DNA from: Pseudomonadota bacterium
GTDB lineage: Bacteria; Desulfobacterota; Desulfovibrionia; Desulfovibrionales; Desulfovibrionaceae
DNA length: 64,000 nt
Assembly: GCA_018816865.1 (NCBI GenBank)
Contig: JAHIUW010000036.1
Location: 186,001-250,000 of the forward strand
Direction: 5' to 3'
Shown: piece by piece, positions 19,187-27,947 of the stretch
How positions within the stretch are numbered: position 1 is the stretch's first letter
Layout: every line of letters begins with the position of its first letter
The notes under the pieces: generated by a model
Told to the model about the DNA's origin: nothing
The model's database searches: none
The model's input: the letters and a program-made list of their open reading frames with translations, nothing else
Position numbers and translations under genes: made by a program

Positions 19187-19407
19187 GGAAATCCGGCAAC
19201 TGCGAAACGAAGCGCCATGGCGGACAGTCCAAAGACCTCGACCTTCGCGAAGCCCAAAGTGCGGCAGGGATGGGGAGTGAACCGAGGGGAGGGGAAGTGA
19301 CAAGGGAATGGTGCCTGGAGTTTCCCGGCCCTGGCCGGAGCCAGAAAACAGGGGCAGACCCGACATGGCCTACCCAGCAGGACATCAACGCCAAGGGTTG
19401 AGGTGGC
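19187..19407. other. Intergenic stretch with no recognised feature
   Basis: About 220 bases between the convergent RND permease and CheD genes. I see no clear terminator hairpin or small gene in it. Confidence 0.5.
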
Positions 19408-19971
19408 CTAGAAGGGCGACGGGGCCAAATCTTCCGCCCCGGCAGACAAACGCCTGACCCAGGCCTCGCCCGTGGAGGTCAGGAAAAAGACCTTGCGTCC
19501 GTGCCGGCCAAGCACGTCTTCAGAGGCGATCTTCAGGCCGTATCCGGCAAGTGCCTCGCGGGCCGCTTCAACGTTCTTGCTGCCCACGTCAACGATGTCG
19601 CGCATCAACCCCTTGCGTTCGGGTTCGATGGTGAAACCGCCCCCGAACAACTTGACCTCCAGGTCCCCGGCCTTGATGCCCAGCCTGCCAAAACGGACCA
19701 TGATCTCTTGCACGGCCACGTCCGCATACTTGCAGGACCGTTCCTCGCCCGGACGATCAGAGCCTGTGGGCAGCATGGCGTGGCAGATGGCAGCAGCGCC
19801 CGAAGGCCCATGGTGAAAAGTCGCACTGACGCACGAGCCGAGCACCGTGGTGATCATGGTCGGCCTGCGCGTAAAGATGCACTCCCCAATTCGCAGATGC
19901 TCTACGGGATAATCCTGTCTGGAATACTGCTCCGGATTGCTTGGGGTGGAGGGGGTGCGGGGCTGTTTCAT
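19408..19971 (-). CDS. cheD: Chemoreceptor glutamine deamidase CheD
   Basis: 187 residues. CheD deamidates glutamines in methyl-accepting chemotaxis proteins and can interact with CheC. The catalytic triad known from Thermotoga CheD is present with the same spacing: Thr41, Cys47 (VLGSCVS) and His64 (ICHAML). GGGFTIEP is also typical. There is no che cluster next to it, although an H-NOX chemoreceptor lies about 25 kb away. The N-terminal 25 residues are a proline-rich, poorly conserved extension. Confidence 0.9.
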   Translation of the reverse strand: MKQPRTPSTPSNPEQYSRQDYPVEHLRIGECIFTRRPTMITTVLGSCVSATFHHGPSGAAAICHAMLPTGSDRPGEERSCKYADVAVQEIMVRFGRLGIKAGDLEVKLFGGGFTIEPERKGLMRDIVDVGSKNVEAAREALAGYGLKIASEDVLGRHGRKVFFLTSTGEAWVRRLSAGAEDLAPSPF

Positions 19972-20127
19972 GGCCTCAGCCTATCCCTTTTCCAGGGCGG
20001 GTCAAAGACCTTCATGGCCACCCCGGACGGGATGACACTGACATCTTGCGCCATCCGCTCAGACCTTCACCGGACTGCGAAAGCAACCCCCGAAACACTC
20101 CGCCCCAGGGACACAGCCCACAAACGA

Positions 20128-20162
20128 TGAGCGGCCTCCGGGAATTCCCCAGAGGCCGCTCA
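20128..20162 (-). terminator. Terminator after the MucR-like gene
   Basis: TGAGCGGCCTC (20128-20138) pairs perfectly with GAGGCCGCTCA (20152-20162). On the minus strand it is followed by TCGTTTGTGG, so the T tract is weak. Confidence 0.65.
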
Positions 20163-20178
20163 CAATCTCACGGTGCCA

Positions 20179-20583
20179 TTATGCTTTGGGTTTGGTCTTC
20201 TTGACCCGCTTGGTCCAGAGCTGCATCTCCTTCATCTTCTTGCGCCGTTCGCGCTGCAGCCCCTTGCAGATCAGGGGGGTGCCCTTTTTGTAACCCCACT
20301 TCTCGCGATACTCGTCAGGGGTCAAACCAAATTTGATCAGGTTCTTTTTGGTCAGTATCTTGTAAGCCTTGCCATCCTCAAGGTTGATGATGGATTTCTC
20401 TCGAATGGCCTTCTTCGGGTCCGTTGCGGGGACATGCTTTTCTTCCACATGTTCACCGTCGCCAAGTCTTCTGATACCCTCCGCCAATTTCCTAACCATG
20501 GAGGTGATCTCCTCCTCCGCCATGGTCCTGACACCTGCCTGGGCCTTTACGATATCCAAAGCTTCCTTAAGATAATCATCCAT
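20179..20583 (-). CDS. MucR/Ros-family regulator without zinc finger ligands
   Basis: 134 residues. The C-terminal half matches the Ros/MucR domain (LIKFGLTPDEYREKWGYKKGTPLI), and the N-terminal half is helical and may oligomerise. Ros-type proteins normally carry a Cys2-His2 finger (CLECG, then two His) just before the EYR motif; here the corresponding segment is INLEDGKAYKILTKKNL with neither Cys nor His. DNA binding would thus have to work without zinc. ATG 20583 follows GGAGGAG. The C-terminus is very basic (RRKKMKEMQLWTKRVKKTK). The gene is monocistronic, with its own promoter and a dyad upstream. Confidence 0.8.
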   Translation of the reverse strand: MDDYLKEALDIVKAQAGVRTMAEEEITSMVRKLAEGIRRLGDGEHVEEKHVPATDPKKAIREKSIINLEDGKAYKILTKKNLIKFGLTPDEYREKWGYKKGTPLICKGLQRERRKKMKEMQLWTKRVKKTKPKA

Positions 20584-20734
20584 GCCTTCACTCCTCCGAA
20601 ATATGTCACCCTTAACCAACAACCGCACCGGCGGAACACCAATCCATGCATCTCGCTTCGCCACGACACGCCTGGAATCAAATTGCAACATCGTTTTCTT
20701 AACACACCCACAGGAAACAGTGCAACCAAATTAA

Positions 20735-20762
20735 TTGATAGTACATCAAGCCAATAAAACAA
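20735..20762 (-). promoter_or_regulatory. Probable promoter of the MucR-like gene
   Basis: Read on the minus strand: TTGTTT, 16-base spacer, TATCAA. It lies in an AT-rich 350-base gap (20584-20936) about 150 bases upstream of the start. Confidence 0.45.
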
Positions 20763-20776
20763 TGCAGATTTGCATT
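20761..20776. promoter_or_regulatory. Small dyad AATGCA-N4-TGCATT at the mucR promoter
   Basis: Perfect inverted repeat touching the -35 element of the MucR-like gene and followed by a run of T. MucR/Ros proteins bind AT-rich targets, so autoregulation here is plausible but inferred. Confidence 0.4.
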
Positions 20777-20936
20777 ATTTTTTTCACAACAGCTGGTTCA
20801 GCCTTGCTTGTTCCGGCAAAGGTACACGTGGACAAGTTCTCAACGGCTGGTCACATCAATTTACATCCATCACAATTCATCCTATAAAAATTACAACACC
20901 ACGCACCGACGACCATCGTCCAATCAGAGGCAATAG

Positions 20937-21176
20937 ATGAAGTACATCATTTTCGAGGATTTCTCCGGACAGGCCATTCCCGTACTGTTCCCCGACAGGA
21001 TCAACCACGACGAACTCAGGGAGCAGATGCCCTATGCCACGGTCCTCTCGGCCGGGTACGTCAACCACACGGGAGGAGGCTTCATCTGCCACGGGGAATC
21101 CAAGGCGCTGGGGGCCGCGGCATCGGTGACCGACGCCGCCGTGATCGAGCGACATTTCCAGCAAGGGACCGACTAA
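20937..21176 (+). CDS. Small conserved hypothetical protein
   Basis: 79 residues, single domain, no signal peptide. It starts MKYIIFEDFSGQAIPVLFPDRINHDELREQM and contains a glycine-rich centre (GYVNHTGGGFICHGESKALG). I recognise the type as a small protein found in relatives but know no function. ATG 20937 follows AGAGG. Monocistronic, ended by a bidirectional terminator shared with the aminotransferase. Confidence 0.65.
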   Translation: MKYIIFEDFSGQAIPVLFPDRINHDELREQMPYATVLSAGYVNHTGGGFICHGESKALGAAASVTDAAVIERHFQQGTD

Positions 21177-21210
21177 GCCCCCCCCCCACTCTTTTGCGCA
21201 CCACGCGAAA

Positions 21211-21250
21211 AAAAACGCCACCGCCGCAATCATGCAGCAGTGGCGTTTTT
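21211..21250. terminator. Bidirectional terminator
   Basis: AAAAACGCCAC (21211-21221) pairs with GTGGCGTTTTT (21240-21250), giving a T run on both strands. It separates the small gene at 20937-21176 from the convergent aminotransferase gene. Confidence 0.85.
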
Positions 21251-21272
21251 CAATTGATGGATGCGGAACGAC

Positions 21273-22433
21273 TTAGGCCAGGGCCTCGGCGATGACCCCG
21301 CAGACCTCGTCCACCTGCTCGTCGCTCATGTAGGGATGCATGGGCAGGCTGAAGATGTTCCGGGCCAGATGCATGGACACGGGCATGTCCTCGGCCGTGT
21401 AGCCCAGGTCCGCAAAGGCCGTCTGGATATGCAGCGGCTTGGGATAGTAGACCACCGAAGGAATCCCGGCCTCCTGCAGGGCGGTCTGGATCTCTTCGCG
21501 ACGCTCATGGACGATGGAATACTGGGCCCAGGCACTGCGGCAGCCCTCGGGCACCTTCTGGAAGGTGAACCCGGCCAGCTTGGACAGCAGCATGGAATAG
21601 CGGTCCGCCACGCGCTGGCGTTGATCGAGTTCTGCGGCGAAGACCGAGAGCTTGGGCAGCAGCACGGCGGCCTGCAACGTGTCCAGGCGACCGTTGATGC
21701 CGATGCGGTCGTTGTCGTACTTGTGGGTTCCCATGCCATGCACCATGAGTGAGCGCATCAGCTGAGCCATCTCGTCATCGTCGGTGAAGACCGCCCCTCC
21801 GTCCCCGTAGCAGCCCAGGGGCTTGGCCGGAAAAAAGCTGGTGGCCGACACATGGCCCAGGGCCCCGGCCCGCACACCGTTGTACTGCGAGCCAAAACTC
21901 TGAGCCGCGTCCTGAAGCACGAACAGGCCATGGCGGTCGGCCAACTCCATGATCGAATCATAGTCCGCCGGCACCCCGAAGATGTCCACGGGGATGATGC
22001 CCTTGGGCGTCAGCTTCCCGGCCCCCGTGGGCAGGGGGTACTTGCCCGCATCACCCATCTTCACGGCCCGGATGGCCAGACGCAGGGCCTCGGGATCGAT
22101 GTTGAAGGTCTCGGGGTCCACGTCCACGTACACGGGGGTCGCTCCCAGCAGGGAGATCACTTCCGCGGTGGCGATGAAGGTGAAGGGCGTGGTGAAGATG
22201 GCGTCGCCCGGCCCCACCCCGTGGGCCATCAGGGCCAGCAGCAGGGCGTCGGTCCCGCTGGAGCAGGCAATGGCGTTCTTCACCCCCGCAAACGCGGCCA
22301 GCTTCTCTTCCAGCTCCTTGATTTCGGGGCCCATGACATACTGGCCATGGGCCAGCACGGCGTCCATGCGGGCGCGGATATCGGTCTCCAGTTCCCGGAA
22401 CTGGGCCTTCAAATCAATGAAAGGCATCGTCAT
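21273..22433 (-). CDS. DegT/DnrJ/EryC1/StrS sugar aminotransferase
   Basis: 386 residues. A PLP-dependent transaminase of nucleotide-linked keto-sugars. Typical motifs: PFIDLKAQ at the start, NAIACSSGTDALLLAL, PVDIFGVPADYD, LQDAAQSFG and SATSFFPAKPLGCYGDGGA with the PLP-binding lysine at about 195. Family members such as WbpE/WlbC make amino sugars for surface polysaccharide. The gene is followed by a terminator and preceded by the epimerase gene on the same strand, about 100 bp away. There is no larger polysaccharide cluster in this window. Confidence 0.9.
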   Translation of the reverse strand: MTMPFIDLKAQFRELETDIRARMDAVLAHGQYVMGPEIKELEEKLAAFAGVKNAIACSSGTDALLLALMAHGVGPGDAIFTTPFTFIATAEVISLLGATPVYVDVDPETFNIDPEALRLAIRAVKMGDAGKYPLPTGAGKLTPKGIIPVDIFGVPADYDSIMELADRHGLFVLQDAAQSFGSQYNGVRAGALGHVSATSFFPAKPLGCYGDGGAVFTDDDEMAQLMRSLMVHGMGTHKYDNDRIGINGRLDTLQAAVLLPKLSVFAAELDQRQRVADRYSMLLSKLAGFTFQKVPEGCRSAWAQYSIVHERREEIQTALQEAGIPSVVYYPKPLHIQTAFADLGYTAEDMPVSMHLARNIFSLPMHPYMSDEQVDEVCGVIAEALA

Positions 22434-22533
22434 TCTTTTTTATCTCCCTAGACGAACCGGCCCAGACGGCAGGTCCGTTTCACTGCAATTATTCGCTTTT
22501 TCGCCACAGATTGTCTCCTATTGGACAATCAAA

Positions 22534-23418
22534 TCAGTCCTGCCCGTCCCCGGTCTCGTGCATCTCTGCCAGGCAATCGAGCAGTCCCTGCCCCATGTCC
22601 GTGTACGACTCGCCCACCAGCTTGGTCCCAATTCGGGGCAAAAATCCGTACGGCGTGATCTTGTAATGCCCGCCCAGCGGTTGATTCAGGAACTCGATGT
22701 CCGGCTTGTTGCCCAGGATCTCGCGCACCATGTCCATCAGGTCCCGCACCCGGTAGGGGTATGGCCCCGTCAGGATCACGTGCTGGTTGGCGTACTCTTC
22801 TTTCAAGATGCGTACCGAAAGCCTGGCCGCATCCCGGACATGGATGTACTCGCGCTGCTCCTCGCCGCTGCCGGAATAGGTCACCTTGCCCTGGGACAGG
22901 GCCGAGTGCAGAATCCTGTAGATACCGTTGCGCATGTCCGCCCGACGGCCATAGAGAGAACCGTAGCGCAAAATGGTGTACTCAATCCCGTAGCGTTCCT
23001 TGTAGGCCTCGATGATCCGTTCCGAGGCCTGCTTGCTGGCACGGTAGAAGGAGCCCTTCTCGCTGTAGACATAGACCGTGCTGGCGAAGACATAGCGCTT
23101 CACGCCGGTTTCGCGACAGGCGTCGAGGATATGGGCATTGCCCAGCACATTGAGCTGGATGGTCTCGATGGGCTTGTTGCGGGCCTCGTCGATATCGGCC
23201 AGCCCGGCGAAGTTGTAGACGTAATCCGCCCCTTCGACGGCGCGACGCATGGACTCGGGGTCCAGGATGTCGCACAGGAACATCTCCTGGCCTTCGCGGA
23301 TATAGGGGGACTCCACCAGGTCGCAGACCCGGACTCGGAATCCGGCCCGGACCAGCTCGTCGCAGACATGGCTGCCCAGAAATCCAGAACCGCCAAAGAC
23401 TACTGCCAGTTCACTCAC
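22534..23418 (-). CDS. NAD-dependent sugar epimerase/dehydratase
   Basis: 294 residues, extended short-chain dehydrogenase fold. The NAD-binding motif is GGSGFLG near the N-terminus, followed by VCDLVE, the YRASK catalytic motif near residue 125 (Tyr-x3-Lys), and a C-terminal substrate domain (QREYIHVRDAARL). It probably modifies a nucleotide sugar, feeding the aminotransferase encoded just downstream. About 100 bp separates the two; they may form a two-gene operon. Ends in an acidic tail. Confidence 0.85.
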   Translation of the reverse strand: MSELAVVFGGSGFLGSHVCDELVRAGFRVRVCDLVESPYIREGQEMFLCDILDPESMRRAVEGADYVYNFAGLADIDEARNKPIETIQLNVLGNAHILDACRETGVKRYVFASTVYVYSEKGSFYRASKQASERIIEAYKERYGIEYTILRYGSLYGRRADMRNGIYRILHSALSQGKVTYSGSGEEQREYIHVRDAARLSVRILKEEYANQHVILTGPYPYRVRDLMDMVREILGNKPDIEFLNQPLGGHYKITPYGFLPRIGTKLVGESYTDMGQGLLDCLAEMHETGDGQD

Positions 23419-23770
23419 GTCGTTCTCCTCATTATGCGTGCATCATCGCGATGCCCGGCGCTCATCTCGCCCTGACGGACAAGGTCACCGACTCTCCTCT
23501 CGGCCCCGGAAAACATACGGACCCAATGATCCATTTGTCACGCCGCTTATGGCGCAATTCAACCGCATGTCCCGCGCGCCAATGACCAAAAGGCAATGCG
23601 GCGAGGCATGGATAAACCTGCTCAGGACCTTCATTCCCCAGATGCAAAAGCCCCCTCACTCAACCGCTCAGTAATCAACGGCACCGGAAATGTCTTCCTT
23701 TGCCGCACAGCTCTTGTCAACCGTTTTCCCCAAAGGATCGTTACAGTCCGGAGCTTCCCGAACATGAAAC
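23419..23770. other. Intergenic region without recognised gene
   Basis: About 350 bases between the epimerase start and the terminator of the large secreted protein. I see no convincing small gene, tRNA or other RNA; it presumably holds the epimerase promoter. Confidence 0.4.
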
Positions 23771-23798
23771 GGCCCCCGGAAAACAATTTCCGGAGGCC
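23771..23798 (-). terminator. Terminator after the RTX protein gene
   Basis: GGCC-C-CCGGAAA (23771-23782) pairs with TTTCCGG-A-GGCC (23787-23798) with one mismatch and an ACAA loop. On the minus strand GTTTCATG follows. Confidence 0.65.
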
Positions 23799-23826
23799 GA
23801 TGGCTCAAGAGACGAAAATCGATGGC

Positions 23827-26800
23827 TCAGGCAATCGACACGATCTCGATGTCGCTGTAGTCCAGGTCGGCCGAGTTGCCGAGGTCGAGATAGGTGCTCG
23901 AGCCAACACCGTCGTCCCCGTCGTCGTCGTAGTAGAGGTAGTCGCTGACGTCGTCGAAGATGAACACCGCGCCATCCTGGGCCACGTTTGCGCCCACGTA
24001 ATTGCTGACGGTGAAGAACCGCCCAGAATCCAGTGTGCCCACGGCGAGATTGCCGAAGCCCGAGGAATCGAGCTGCAGCTTGTCCTGGGCCCAGTCGCAA
24101 TCCCCGAGATAGTCCACATCGTAACCGGCGGCGGTCATGTACAGGTAGGTGTCCGAACCGCTGCCGGAGTAGACTGTATCAGCCCCCTCCCCGCCGCACA
24201 GCGTGTCGTTCCCGCCGCCGCCGGAGAGGGTGTCGGATCCCAGAGATCCGTAAAACTCGTCGGCGCCCGAGCCGCCAACCAGGGAGTCATCCCCCTGCAG
24301 GGCGTTGACGTAGCTGCCGCCCGTCCCGGCGCTGAAGGTGTCGTCGCCGGTGCTGCCGGTGAAATGCACAGAACCTTCATATGAGGTGGCATCCACCCTG
24401 GTCACATCGGTTACGTCCACGCTGTTGGCCGTTCCGGAATCCATGGACTCCGTCGCTGTTTGGAGATTGACCGTCAGTTCGTCCGAACTCTCCTGCCCTC
24501 TGACGGTCAGGGTCCTGGAGGGGGCCGTTCCCGAGAGGGTCAACAGGGTCGAATCCGCATTGGCGGTGAACTCGTTGCCGTAGACCACGTACACCTCGCC
24601 ATTGGTACCGGTCCCATGCCCAGACACGCCGAAATCGGCGTAGCCGTCCCCGTTCAGGTCGCCCAGATAGCCGACGCTGTAACCAGTTGATGTTCCGGAA
24701 GTCTTGCCCAGCAGGATCATGCCGTCTTCTCCACCCAGCAGGTCCGGATCGAGTTCGGCCTGCTTGGCACCCCAGCCATTGACTCCATTGGCACCGCCAA
24801 AGACAAGGTAGGCTTCTCCGTTTTCGTTACTCGCCGCCGTATATCCGCCGACCATGAAATCTCCGTAGCCGTCGCCATTCACATCACCTGCGGTCTGCAC
24901 GGAAAAACCCAGACGATCAGTACTGCCCGCGTTGCCCTCGATGACATAACCATAGGTGCCATCGGCCCCATTGGAAGCCAGCAAATTGATGAGCGATATG
25001 TCGCCGTCGGTCACTCCATCCTCAGCATCTAATGCAGCGAGTTGATCACCATAGGCCACGAAGACCCTGCCGGGGCCGGCCAAGCCTGTATAATTATGAG
25101 GCGCACCAATGATCAGATCACTGATGCCATCGCCATTCACGTCGGCGTAGGTCACCTGCCCCGTGAGGTCATTGGCGTTCACGCCGCGCAACAGATATCC
25201 GTTGGTTCCATCCAGTCCTGCCACATTGAATCCGCTGGAGAGAGCACTGGATTCTCCCTTGACCCCATTGGCACCGCCGAACACGAGGTAGGCCTTGCCA
25301 ATCCTGAAAGGATTCGATCCGTGCCCCTCGTTGGCGCCGATCAGCACCTCGCCAAAACCGTCACCATTCATGTCCGGGACACCGCTCACGCTGCTGCCCA
25401 TGAATTCACGATCATTGGTATTGTAGAAAAAGACGCCGTTGCTGCCGTCCACATTGTTCTGGCTCCACTCGGCCCCACCGGAATAGCCGTTGCCTCCGAA
25501 CAGCACGTAGACCTCTCCACGATCCGAATCGACTGGCTCTCCAGCCATAAAGGCGGATTGAATCACGTCTGAATATCCATCTCCGTTGATGTCACCGTAG
25601 CTGGCCGAGTTGCCCCCCTGATCATAGGGCGTGAACCCGTTGAGGATGAAGCCATTGCTGCCGTCGCCACCGTTGCCCGAGGCCAGATAGGTCACATTGA
25701 GGGTTCCGTCCGCCGTACCGTCCATGGCGTCCAGATCATCCAGAGCCGAGCCTCCGAACAGCACATAGCCCTCTCCCGTTGCCGTGGAAAAACCTATGGC
25801 ACCCAGAGAAAAATCGTCATAGCCGTCGTTGTTGAAATCCCCCACGGTACTCATGTTCTTGTTGCGGCCATAGACGCCCATTTTCCCATCGGTGCGGTAG
25901 CCTTGCAAAACATAGCCGTTGCTACCATCCAGATACGAAATATCGATGTTGCCGTCCGTGGTCCCGTCCGCCGCGTCCATGGTGGTGAGATTCGACCCGC
26001 CGAAGATGAGATAGGCCTCACCCGCATTGGTCACGCCGCCCGGGTCGGCGTTTGCGGCTGAGACAATGAAGTCGTCCTTGCCGTCGCCATTGACGTCGCC
26101 AACCCAGGCGAAATCCGCGCCGTAGGTCACGCCAGCCGTGTCCCCCTGGATGGTATACCCCGTTGTCCCATCCAGATCGGGCAGGGCCGGACACTCGCTG
26201 GACGGAGTGGAATCCCCCCCACCCGAACCGCCGCCATCGCTGTGGCCGTCATCGCCTTCCGCTGGAGTGGTGCCCCCGGCAAGAGTATCGTCATCATCGT
26301 CATCGCCGCCGCCTGCCAGCGAATCCGCAAAGGGGTCGTTCGGCTGCCCCCAATCGTCCGGGTCATTAGAACCACTCCCACTCCCGGGCAGGCTGTCACC
26401 CCCACCCAGGGTATCGTCTCCGGCACCACCCTGCAGGGTGTCGTCGCCCAGAAATTCCTCCATGGCGCCGGCGATGAAGGACATGATATCGCCCTCCGTT
26501 GCTCCCCCCTCGGGAGTCAGCTCCACGCCGACCTCATCCTCGCCTCCGCCACCTTCGCCCCCATCGCCTTCGCCGTCGCCATCGCCCCCGTCGCCATCGC
26601 CCCCGTCGCCATCGTCACCACCTTCACGGGTCACGGGGATGGACAGAATCGGGGCCACGGCATCGAAGAAGGCCTTCTCGAAATCGCTGTAGGAGCGTAG
26701 TTCGCCAAAGGACCCGTCCGCAAAGACGTCGAGGATCAGGTTGGCGTTGTTGATGACCATGGTCCCAAACGGCGTGGTCACGGTCAGGTCCTTGCCGTCG

Positions 26801-27207
26801 TACTGAAAAATGCCGACCTTGATCCCGTCCGCACCGATCTGCAGGTCCGCACCCGTGCCCCGAATACCGATGGTCGCCATGGGCGAGACCATGGACACAC
26901 CCTCGGGATTGCTCGCCGCGATCTCGCCGGTGACCATACGGAAGGTTCCCTCGGCCATGTTCAGGATCATGTTCGAGGCAGCGCTGTCTTGCGGGGCGTA
27001 CACAAAGGAATCGATGGTCAGACGGGCATTTTCACCCTGGGACAGGACACTCTGATCGTTGAAACGGATCTCGACATGGGCCCCCTGGGAGGTCAACAGG
27101 ACGTCGGCAGGAAAGATCTGGCCCCCAAGCTGCAACGCGCGCAGCCCGTCCGCGGACTCGGCAGACACCTCGCCCCTAAGCCCAACCACATGACCAATGG
27201 CATCCAT
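23827..27207 (-). CDS. Large secreted FecR / FG-GAP / RTX protein
   Basis: 1126 residues, strongly acidic. From the N-terminus: a FecR-type domain (about residues 10-130, with SMVSPMATIGIRGTGADL), a Gly/Asp linker (about 190-225), a first RTX-like nonapeptide patch (GDDTLQGGAGDDTLGGG), an Asp-run linker, seven FG-GAP repeats with calcium loops such as DVNGDGKDD and DINGDGYSD (about 350-880; probably one seven-bladed propeller), then RTX repeats (LSGGGGNDTLCGGEGADTV) and an acidic C-terminus ending DLDYSDIEIVSIA, typical of type I secretion signals. It has no Sec signal peptide, which fits a type I substrate. A role in adhesion or biofilm is inferred. No secretion genes are adjacent. ATG 27207 follows GAGGGGGGAG. 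Confidence 0.85.
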   Translation of the reverse strand: MDAIGHVVGLRGEVSAESADGLRALQLGGQIFPADVLLTSQGAHVEIRFNDQSVLSQGENARLTIDSFVYAPQDSAASNMILNMAEGTFRMVTGEIAASNPEGVSMVSPMATIGIRGTGADLQIGADGIKVGIFQYDGKDLTVTTPFGTMVINNANLILDVFADGSFGELRSYSDFEKAFFDAVAPILSIPVTREGGDDGDGGDGDGGDGDGEGDGGEGGGGEDEVGVELTPEGGATEGDIMSFIAGAMEEFLGDDTLQGGAGDDTLGGGDSLPGSGSGSNDPDDWGQPNDPFADSLAGGGDDDDDDTLAGGTTPAEGDDGHSDGGGSGGGDSTPSSECPALPDLDGTTGYTIQGDTAGVTYGADFAWVGDVNGDGKDDFIVSAANADPGGVTNAGEAYLIFGGSNLTTMDAADGTTDGNIDISYLDGSNGYVLQGYRTDGKMGVYGRNKNMSTVGDFNNDGYDDFSLGAIGFSTATGEGYVLFGGSALDDLDAMDGTADGTLNVTYLASGNGGDGSNGFILNGFTPYDQGGNSASYGDINGDGYSDVIQSAFMAGEPVDSDRGEVYVLFGGNGYSGGAEWSQNNVDGSNGVFFYNTNDREFMGSSVSGVPDMNGDGFGEVLIGANEGHGSNPFRIGKAYLVFGGANGVKGESSALSSGFNVAGLDGTNGYLLRGVNANDLTGQVTYADVNGDGISDLIIGAPHNYTGLAGPGRVFVAYGDQLAALDAEDGVTDGDISLINLLASNGADGTYGYVIEGNAGSTDRLGFSVQTAGDVNGDGYGDFMVGGYTAASNENGEAYLVFGGANGVNGWGAKQAELDPDLLGGEDGMILLGKTSGTSTGYSVGYLGDLNGDGYADFGVSGHGTGTNGEVYVVYGNEFTANADSTLLTLSGTAPSRTLTVRGQESSDELTVNLQTATESMDSGTANSVDVTDVTRVDATSYEGSVHFTGSTGDDTFSAGTGGSYVNALQGDDSLVGGSGADEFYGSLGSDTLSGGGGNDTLCGGEGADTVYSGSGSDTYLYMTAAGYDVDYLGDCDWAQDKLQLDSSGFGNLAVGTLDSGRFFTVSNYVGANVAQDGAVFIFDDVSDYLYYDDDGDDGVGSSTYLDLGNSADLDYSDIEIVSIA
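26565..26625. repeat. Short in-frame tandem repeat coding the Gly/Asp linker
   Basis: A 15-base unit, CCGTCGCCATCGCCC, repeats with small changes across this stretch. It encodes the GDGGDGDGG linker of the RTX protein on the minus strand. Length variation by slippage would remain in frame. Confidence 0.7.
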
Positions 27208-27257
27208 GGCTCCCCCCTCGGCTTTCACTACGGACCAATCCACAGAGAATTAGTACG

Positions 27258-27286
27258 ATATTAGCAGCTTGAGCGAGCCTGCGCAA
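27258..27286 (-). promoter_or_regulatory. Promoter of the RTX protein gene
   Basis: On the minus strand TTGCGC, a 17-base spacer, then TAATAT. It lies about 50 bases upstream of the start at 27207. Confidence 0.55.
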
Positions 27287-27352
27287 CGCCAAGTCCAAAT
27301 TCACTGGCATACCAGCATTTTTCTTCAATATTATACCAATTTATAAAGACAA

Positions 27353-27380
27353 AAGCCTGGACGGTTTCCCGCCCAGGCTT
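27353..27380 (-). terminator. Terminator after ridA
   Basis: AAGCCTGG (27353-27360) pairs with CCAGGCTT (27373-27380); TTGTCTTT follows on the minus strand. Confidence 0.7.
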
Positions 27381-27406
27381 GCTGACACATCATTACCGGC
27401 CAGGGA

Positions 27407-27781
27407 CTAGGCCTTGGCCACCACGCATTTGATCTCCACCAGGCCGCCCTTGGGCAGGGCCGAGACCTCGATCACCGCGCGCGCGGGTTTATGGTCGCCA
27501 AAAAATGCGGCGTAAATACCGTTAAAGACCGGAAACTGCCCCATGTCGGTGACAAAAACGTCCACGGCGGCCACATCATCCACGGTCCGTCCGGCGGCTT
27601 CGATGATGGCCTTCATGTTTGACAGGGCCTGCCTTGTCTGGGCCTCGAAACCTTGGGCCAGCTCACCGCTCAGGGGCGAGAGGCCCAACTGCCCGCTGAC
27701 GAAGACCAGCGCGCCGGTGTCCGCAGCCTGGGAATAGGGCCCCACTGCGGCGGCGGCCTTGTCGGTCTGAATGAATTGCAT
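27407..27781 (-). CDS. ridA: RidA-family enamine/imine deaminase
   Basis: 124 residues, the usual length. RidA proteins are trimers that hydrolyse reactive 2-aminoacrylate-type enamines to keto acids. The family signature is present: AVGPYSQA near the start, FVSGQLGL, and the active-site arginine in PARAVIEVSALPKGGLVEIK. A strong GGAGGAG lies before ATG 27781. Monocistronic, with its own terminator. Confidence 0.93.
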   Translation of the reverse strand: MQFIQTDKAAAAVGPYSQAADTGALVFVSGQLGLSPLSGELAQGFEAQTRQALSNMKAIIEAAGRTVDDVAAVDVFVTDMGQFPVFNGIYAAFFGDHKPARAVIEVSALPKGGLVEIKCVVAKA

Positions 27782-27947
27782 ATTCTCCTCCAGGGTTGGA
27801 TTGTATGGTCTGCTCCCGACCTAGCATATCAGGTCAGAACCCACCACGGGAAACACGCGGGCCCTTGCAATTCGTATAAAAATGATCATCTATATCTACA
27901 AGAAGACTACGCGGCGCCAACACTGTGCCGCCCAAGGAGAGACAAAC

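Noticed and set aside
23438-23674. A 78-codon plus-strand frame in the gap after the epimerase
   Set aside because: There is no ribosome site, the codon use is unlike neighbouring genes and no recognisable protein pattern is seen.
26565-26625. Short direct repeats that might suggest a CRISPR array
   Set aside because: The units are 15 bases, in frame, without spacers, and code for a Gly/Asp linker.
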